A stretch of 10,399 bases of DNA from CAZGAH01 sp964523295. Its GTDB lineage: Bacteria > Desulfobacterota > Desulfovibrionia > Desulfovibrionales > Desulfovibrionaceae. Each line of letters starts with the position of its first letter. Positions within the stretch are counted from its first letter, which is position 1. The stretch lies in contig CAZGAH010000118.1 in assembly GCA_964523295.1 (NCBI GenBank), forward strand, positions 1-10,399. Direction: 5' to 3'. The position numbers and the translations under genes were made by a program. Below the pieces are notes generated by a model. That model searched no databases, had not been told where the DNA came from, and saw nothing but the letters and a program-made list of their open reading frames with translations. Shown here one piece after another: positions 6,501 to 10,399 of the stretch.

Positions 6501-7427
6501 TCAGTTGCAGTCCGGCGACGTGTCGCCGCGCCGGCAGCTGCGGTAGTCGCCGGCGGCAGGCAGGGGCAGCGCCGTGGCGCCCGAGGGCCCGGGCTGGAGT
6601 TTCTCCGCAGCGCGATTCGGCGCGCCGACAATGACGGTGACCGGGATGCGGTCGACGCCAAGGCGTGCAAGCGTCAGGCGGTTGCGGTACGCCCGCAGTT
6701 CCCAGGCCAGCCGGTCGCCCAGGTCGGGCGTCACGCGCTCCGCGGCCAAGGCCTTGGCCAGCGCCTGTGGCAGGGTTTCTCCCTGGCCAAGCAGCGTACC
6801 CATTGTGCGAATGACAAGCAGATCGTCATCGTTTTCCGCCACGGGGTAGAAGGCGGTAACCGAGGGGGGCTGCGTTGCGTTTGCCTGTACGACGTCACGG
6901 CAGGCCGCGCAGCTTGGAGAAAAGAAAATTCGAATCGGCGCCGTGTTTTCACCGACCAGGGGCCAGGGATCGACAAATTCCTTGACCCCGGCAACGAGGT
7001 TGGGGCTGAACAACAGCAGCCAGAGCAGCGACAACGCCGCCGCAGACTTCTGCCTGCCGCTGATCAGGGGGAGCAGCGTCAGCCAGATCGAAAAAAACAG
7101 TGCCGCTGCGATCAGGCAATCCGAGCAGGGCACCGAAAAGGCCATCCAGGCCAACAGGCCGCAATCCAGCGCGACACCCGTGGCGGCCAGCCCCAGGGCC
7201 AGGCGCCGCCATTCCAGCACGCACGTAGCGGCTATGCCCAGAAAACCCGCAAAACCATACCACCACAGGGACAGTCCGAAGAGTACGACATCGCGATAGA
7301 GTTCACATCCGGAAAGCACGCAGAGGCTTTCGCCGCCGCCAAGCGCCAGGGTCAGTGACCAGCCGGCGGCGAATAACGCTATGAGCGCGGCTGGAAAGGT
7401 CGATCCGCATTTTTCGTGTCCTGTCAT
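6501..7427 (-). CDS. VKOR-like membrane protein fused to a thioredoxin-like domain
   Basis: A 308-residue membrane protein. About five hydrophobic segments (roughly 12-31, 47-67, 76-98, 103-123, 129-147) form a VKOR-like domain. The loop cysteines C36 and C41 (LCVLSGC) and the CxxC at 101-104 (CSDC) match the two redox pairs of the VKOR family. A C-terminal thioredoxin-like domain follows (about 164-270) with the active site CAAC at 173-176 and a cis-proline-type segment RIPVTVIV near 260. Such fusions reoxidise a thioredoxin-like partner with quinone and so introduce disulfides in envelope proteins; that is family knowledge, and the substrate is unknown. Two further cysteines (C298, C307) lie in the short tail. 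The ATG at 7427 follows GAGGAGG and overlaps the kinase stop codon by ATGA. It is the last gene of the operon. Family overall similarity is judged by eye. Confidence 0.8.
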   Translation of the reverse strand: MTGHEKCGSTFPAALIALFAAGWSLTLALGGGESLCVLSGCELYRDVVLFGLSLWWYGFAGFLGIAATCVLEWRRLALGLAATGVALDCGLLAWMAFSVPCSDCLIAAALFFSIWLTLLPLISGRQKSAAALSLLWLLLFSPNLVAGVKEFVDPWPLVGENTAPIRIFFSPSCAACRDVVQANATQPPSVTAFYPVAENDDDLLVIRTMGTLLGQGETLPQALAKALAAERVTPDLGDRLAWELRAYRNRLTLARLGVDRIPVTVIVGAPNRAAEKLQPGPSGATALPLPAAGDYRSCRRGDTSPDCN

Positions 7428-9154
7428 GAACGCTCCTCCTCACGTGTGGACGACTGCTCCCACGAGTCGGACGTCCGGTCGGAATGATCGACAAGGCCGG
7501 CAATCGCCGCGAAAAGCTCCTGGCTGGATACCGGTTTGGTCAGATACCCGTTCATTCCCGCCTGCAGGGCCTTGTTTCGCTCCTCCTCGCCGGTCATGCC
7601 GGTCAGGCCGAGCAAGGGCAGCCTGTGGTCGAGCACGGCGGAATCCTCATCCCGAATCCTTTCCGCCAACTCGAGCCCGTCCAACCCGGGCATCTGGATG
7701 TCCAGCAGGGCCAGATCAAAACGCGTTCCGGACAATACCGCCAGCCCCTCCAGTCCGTTTTCTACGCGCACGACCGTATGCCCGCGCTTTTCCAGCAAAC
7801 GCTGCATCATCTGGGCAAGCATCGGATCGTCTTCGGCAAGCAGAATGCGTACGCTCCGGGGCCCGGCACTGCGGTTTGCCTCCTGGGCCGGGGCCGGGGG
7901 CGCCAGGATCGTCGGCGACGGCTGCGGAACGGGCGCCGGCTCAAAGGGCAGCCGGACGACGAACGTAACGCCCTGTCCAGGCGCGCTCTCGACGCGGATC
8001 TGTCCGCCATGCCCCTCCACGATTTTTCGTACGATCACCAGACCCAATCCCGCGCCCCTGCCCAGGCCCTTGCCCGCGGAGTCCGCGGGCGCCGCATCGT
8101 CGGCGCCCAGCCTGGAAAAGGGCTGGAAAATGGCTTCCTGCTTGTCTTGAGGGATGCCAGGACCTTCATTGTGTACGCTGAACTGCACCTGTTCTCCGTC
8201 GATGCGCAGACGGATGCGCACCGTGGATTCGGCCGGCGCGTACTTGATGGCATTTCCCAGCAGATTGTTGAGCACCTGCACGATCTTGACCTGGTCTGTC
8301 ATCAGCAGCGGCAGCGGGGTTTCGGCTTCGAAGAGCAGCGTCATCCCTTTGGACCGGGCCAGCACCCTGTTCAGGGTTACGGTCCGCTCGAAAAGCCGGA
8401 TAATATCTGTAGGCGATTTGTGCAGTGTCAGACGGCCGGATTCGATTTTGGATATGTCCAGCAGCTGTTCAACCAGATCGAGCATGAAATTACTCATGAC
8501 GCCTATGGAGCCGAGCATCTCGGCGTGTTCGGCGCCGAGTGCGGGGCGCATCTCGGAGAGCAGGCAGTCGCTGTAGGTGAGAATGATGCCCAGCGGATTC
8601 CGCAGGTCGTGGGCCGCCATGCCCAGGAACATGTCCCGTTGCTTGACCAGATTGGCCAGGGCCACGTTCTTTTTATGGAGTTCCCGCTGCGCATTGACCA
8701 GTTCGTTGTTCACGCGCGAAAGCTCCTCGTAAAGCCTCTTCGTTCCCTGGTCGGCTTGCCGCAGTCTGGGGCCGTTGTGCAGCGTGCTGAGCAACAATCT
8801 GGCCTGCTCGCGCGTCAGCGACAGAAACTCGTGGTAGAATTCCTGAATGTCGTCCGGCGAATTCGAGGCCATCAAGGCTATTTCATCGCGAAACAGGCTG
8901 CCCCCGAAATAGAGTACCTCCACGCCTTGCTTGCAGCGCATGGGCAGTTCGCAGAGGAAACATGCCCCCCGGGCGCGGATGTCATCAAGAAATTGCAGCG
9001 CTTTGGCACGGTTGTCCTCGTCGATCAACTCGCTGAAGTGGGTCTCCTCGGCACGGGGGCGGGGAAAAACGATGCCGAAGTCATCGCGGACCACGTCGCG
9101 CACCATGCCCTGCATATCGCAGATCAAGGCTATGCCGTCGATAGTGCCGGTCAT
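7424..9154 (-). CDS. Soluble hybrid histidine kinase: PAS-like, HisKA, HATPase_c, receiver
   Basis: A 576-residue sensor kinase without membrane segments, so cytosolic. Order: a PAS-like domain (about 5-110) with cysteines C65, C68 and C74; a helical linker (about 112-175) likely to form a coiled coil; HisKA with phosphoacceptor H182 in AAHDLRNPLG; HATPase_c with N-box NNLLGNAIKY (296-305), HNEGPGIP (about 328-335) and GAGLGL (367-372); a Pro/Ala linker (405-427); and a receiver with the acidic EDD (441-443), phosphoacceptor D485 (LLDIQMPG), T518 and K540 (LTKPV). No output domain or HPt follows, so phosphate should pass to an HPt or regulator elsewhere, or the receiver self-regulates. Its start overlaps the stop of the B12-protein gene by ATGA and its stop overlaps the VKOR start the same way. 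I infer that the B12-binding protein is its input. A weak AGGACAG precedes the start, consistent with coupled translation. Confidence 0.93.
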   Translation of the reverse strand: MTGTIDGIALICDMQGMVRDVVRDDFGIVFPRPRAEETHFSELIDEDNRAKALQFLDDIRARGACFLCELPMRCKQGVEVLYFGGSLFRDEIALMASNSPDDIQEFYHEFLSLTREQARLLLSTLHNGPRLRQADQGTKRLYEELSRVNNELVNAQRELHKKNVALANLVKQRDMFLGMAAHDLRNPLGIILTYSDCLLSEMRPALGAEHAEMLGSIGVMSNFMLDLVEQLLDISKIESGRLTLHKSPTDIIRLFERTVTLNRVLARSKGMTLLFEAETPLPLLMTDQVKIVQVLNNLLGNAIKYAPAESTVRIRLRIDGEQVQFSVHNEGPGIPQDKQEAIFQPFSRLGADDAAPADSAGKGLGRGAGLGLVIVRKIVEGHGGQIRVESAPGQGVTFVVRLPFEPAPVPQPSPTILAPPAPAQEANRSAGPRSVRILLAEDDPMLAQMMQRLLEKRGHTVVRVENGLEGLAVLSGTRFDLALLDIQMPGLDGLELAERIRDEDSAVLDHRLPLLGLTGMTGEEERNKALQAGMNGYLTKPVSSQELFAAIAGLVDHSDRTSDSWEQSSTREEERS

Positions 9155-9960
9155 TGTCGTACTGTCCTGTCACGGAGCAATTGCGAGGCCAGCGCCACGG
9201 CAGACGCGGCGTCCTGAGCAAAGCCGTCAGCCCCGACCTCTTTCCAAAGCTCCGGAAACAGCTTGTAGCAGTATCCGCCGACAATGACGAGGACGTCCCG
9301 GCAACTTTCCTCCGAGCGCAGCATCGTTATGGCCTTGGCAGCCCGGTGCGAGTGATAGGACATGGTTGTCGACAGGGCTAGCACGTCGGGATTCTGGCGC
9401 AGACAGGCGGCGAGAATGGCCTCGGCCGGAACATTGGCCCCGAGATACTGCGTATCCCAACCCTCGAGTTCAAAAAAATCGGCCACCATGCGTATGCCGA
9501 CTTCGTGCAACTCATCGCCGGGGCAGGCGGCTATCAGCCGGGGACCGGTGTTCTGCTGCGAAAAAATCCGGTCGTAGAGTTGCGACATGACCATCTGGGT
9601 CGCCGCGGTGTAATAATGTTCCTCAACCACGCTCAGCCTGTTGCACTGCCAAAGACGACCAATTTCATACAGCACGGGCTGAAATACATGGAGATAGATA
9701 TCCTTTATGGAAACTCCCGACTCAATGGCCTGGAGAATCACTTTACTGGCATCCGGGCGTTCACGGCGCTGAAGCGTGTCGAAATACGTCCTGGCCAGCT
9801 GCCCGTATGGCGCAGTCTCGTCAACAAAGGAATTCATGTCGTTCGCAAGCACGGTCAACCGCTCCAACACGTTCCAGTATGCCCCCCCCACGGAGCGCGG
9901 CAGGAAGGGAGCCGTCAGACGCGAGCCCCTCCCGTCTGTAAAAATGCTATCATCACCCAT
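9151..9960 (-). CDS. Cobalamin-binding protein with CarH/LitR-type photoreceptor signatures, no DNA-binding domain
   Basis: A 269-residue soluble protein. Residues about 50-135 form a helical bundle and about 140-262 a Rossmann-type B12-binding domain. The bundle carries W104-x9-E114-H115, the Wx9EH motif that caps adenosylcobalamin in CarH-type light sensors. The Rossmann domain carries E150-L-H152-E-V-G155, 41 residues, S197-T-T199, 28 residues, then G228-G229, the ExHxxG...SxT...GG signature in which H152 would be the lower cobalt ligand. CarH and LitR have a MerR domain in front; here there is only a short unassigned N-terminus. No corrinoid methyltransferase gene is nearby, so a sensory role is preferred. 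A heme-binding SCHIC-type role is the main alternative. The ATG at 9960 has no clear ribosome-binding site, so the true start is uncertain; a later start (for example Met42 at 9837) keeps both domains. A tract of eight Gs lies early in the gene. First gene of the operon. Confidence 0.9.
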   Translation of the reverse strand: MGDDSIFTDGRGSRLTAPFLPRSVGGAYWNVLERLTVLANDMNSFVDETAPYGQLARTYFDTLQRRERPDASKVILQAIESGVSIKDIYLHVFQPVLYEIGRLWQCNRLSVVEEHYYTAATQMVMSQLYDRIFSQQNTGPRLIAACPGDELHEVGIRMVADFFELEGWDTQYLGANVPAEAILAACLRQNPDVLALSTTMSYHSHRAAKAITMLRSEESCRDVLVIVGGYCYKLFPELWKEVGADGFAQDAASAVALASQLLRDRTVRQ

Positions 9961-9974
9961 ACGGACTTTGTCAA
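9944..9974 (-). promoter_or_regulatory. Perfect TTGACA -35-like hexamer just upstream of the B12-protein start
   Basis: On the minus strand TTGACA lies at 9974-9969, nine bases before the annotated ATG. With 16-17 bases of spacing the -10 would be TGATAG or GATAGC, inside the first codons (a poor match). If this promoter is used, the annotated ATG would not be transcribed and translation must start further in. Otherwise the hexamer is chance. It is listed because it bears on the choice of start. Confidence 0.2.
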
Positions 9975-10315
9975 GAGGTGCAAGCCGTTCGTTAAAAGCC
10001 GAAGAAGTAAAAATGAATAATATTTTTGAACGGTTTGCAAAAATAATAAAAGTTTTATAATAAATTTATGTTTTTATAAATTTTTATATTGGCCTTTATA
10101 AGTCATTAATAGCTGTGTCACACTTCAGGTTCGAGCGTTCATCCCTCTCGTGGTCTCGTCCGGCGAGGATGCTCTTAACTAAAGTTCACCATGAGTTGCC
10201 ACGGAAATCGCAATAAGCGTTGTGCTAGATACTTATATAAAAAAACAATTAAATTTAGTCTACTGTAAGTGTATTTAATGTTTAGCCGTTGCGCGAAATT
10301 TCTTTGGAGCCGCCC
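9961..10315. other. AT-rich upstream region of the B12/kinase operon
   Basis: Base composition drops sharply, above all at 10005-10100, where runs of A and T dominate. It includes a perfect 8-bp inverted repeat, AAATTTAT (10062-10069) and ATAAATTT (10076-10083), around GTTTTT. On the minus strand several TATAAA/TATTAT-like hexamers are present, so promoters here are plausible but none is unique. Between 10110 and 10310 I recognise no gene. A GTTCGA at about 10130 is not part of a tRNA. The region most likely holds the control region of the minus-strand operon. Confidence 0.5.
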
Positions 10316-10384
10316 ATGGCTACGAAAAATGGTAAACTTGGGTCAACTTTGAAAAAGTTTAGATGCTCTTATGCAGTTCCCTGA
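10316..10384 (+). CDS. Doubtful 22-residue ORF at the right edge
   Basis: ATG at 10316 follows GGAG (10306-10309) by six bases and opens a 22-codon frame, ending with TGA at 10382-10384. The peptide is basic (several Lys in the first half: ATKNGKLG, TLKKFRC) with no recognised family. It could be a leader peptide, the start of a frameshifted gene (a frame open from 10353 runs off the window), or chance. The AT-rich upstream region would allow a promoter. Confidence 0.25.
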   Translation: MATKNGKLGSTLKKFRCSYAVP

Positions 10385-10399
10385 AACAATGGGACATTG

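Noticed and set aside
6514..6527. Perfect palindrome GGCGAC-GT-GTCGCC
   Set aside because: It lies inside the 3' end of the VKOR-fusion gene and is explained by GC-rich codons; no T-run follows.
7484..9217. Long plus-strand open frame opposite the hybrid kinase
   Set aside because: Antisense shadow; the kinase motifs on the minus strand are complete.
10128..10145. GGTTCGA as part of a tRNA T-arm
   Set aside because: Flanking bases do not form a T stem, and no acceptor or anticodon arm can be built.

Overview
The window is GC-rich bacterial chromosome with two AT-rich gaps. It holds eight genes I can support and one doubtful small ORF. Gene content suggests an anaerobic delta-proteobacterium, most likely of the Desulfovibrionales: a GAF-type sigma-54 activator, a LOG-family protein, an iojap/gpmI pair with small helper genes, a soluble hybrid kinase and a VKOR-type protein. 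The taxon is inferred from gene style and content; no rRNA gene or other marker is present.

Left part (1-2843, + strand): an unassigned leader with competing hairpins, a GAF/AAA+/Fis sigma-54-dependent activator (364-1932), an intergenic leader with a strong purine/pyrimidine hairpin (2025-2073), and a LOG-family phosphoribohydrolase-like protein (2187-2843).

Middle (2888-5936, - strand): a compact housekeeping cluster transcribed right to left: a TPR protein, the ribosome-silencing factor RsfS, cofactor-independent phosphoglycerate mutase GpmI, and an 80-residue zinc-ribbon protein. rsfS/gpmI and gpmI/zinc-ribbon each overlap by the four bases ATGA, which implies translational coupling. A gene-poor stretch of about 560 bases (5937-6500) follows, holding a CRP/FNR-like palindrome and two terminator-like hairpins.

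Right part (6501-9960, - strand): the most interesting element, three genes again joined by ATGA overlaps. The first encodes a stand-alone cobalamin-binding protein with both sequence signatures of the CarH/LitR class of B12 photoreceptors (Wx9EH in the helical bundle; ExHxxG-x41-SxT-x28-GG in the Rossmann domain) but no MerR DNA-binding domain. The second is a soluble PAS-like hybrid histidine kinase with a C-terminal receiver. The third is a membrane VKOR-like protein fused to a thioredoxin-like domain. I infer a B12-dependent, possibly light-sensing, phosphorelay that is co-produced with an envelope thiol-oxidising protein. The arrangement suggests that the usual CarH output (DNA binding) has been replaced by a kinase. 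The last 440 bases (9961-10399) are AT-rich, probably contain the promoter of this operon, and have only a doubtful 22-codon ORF at the edge.
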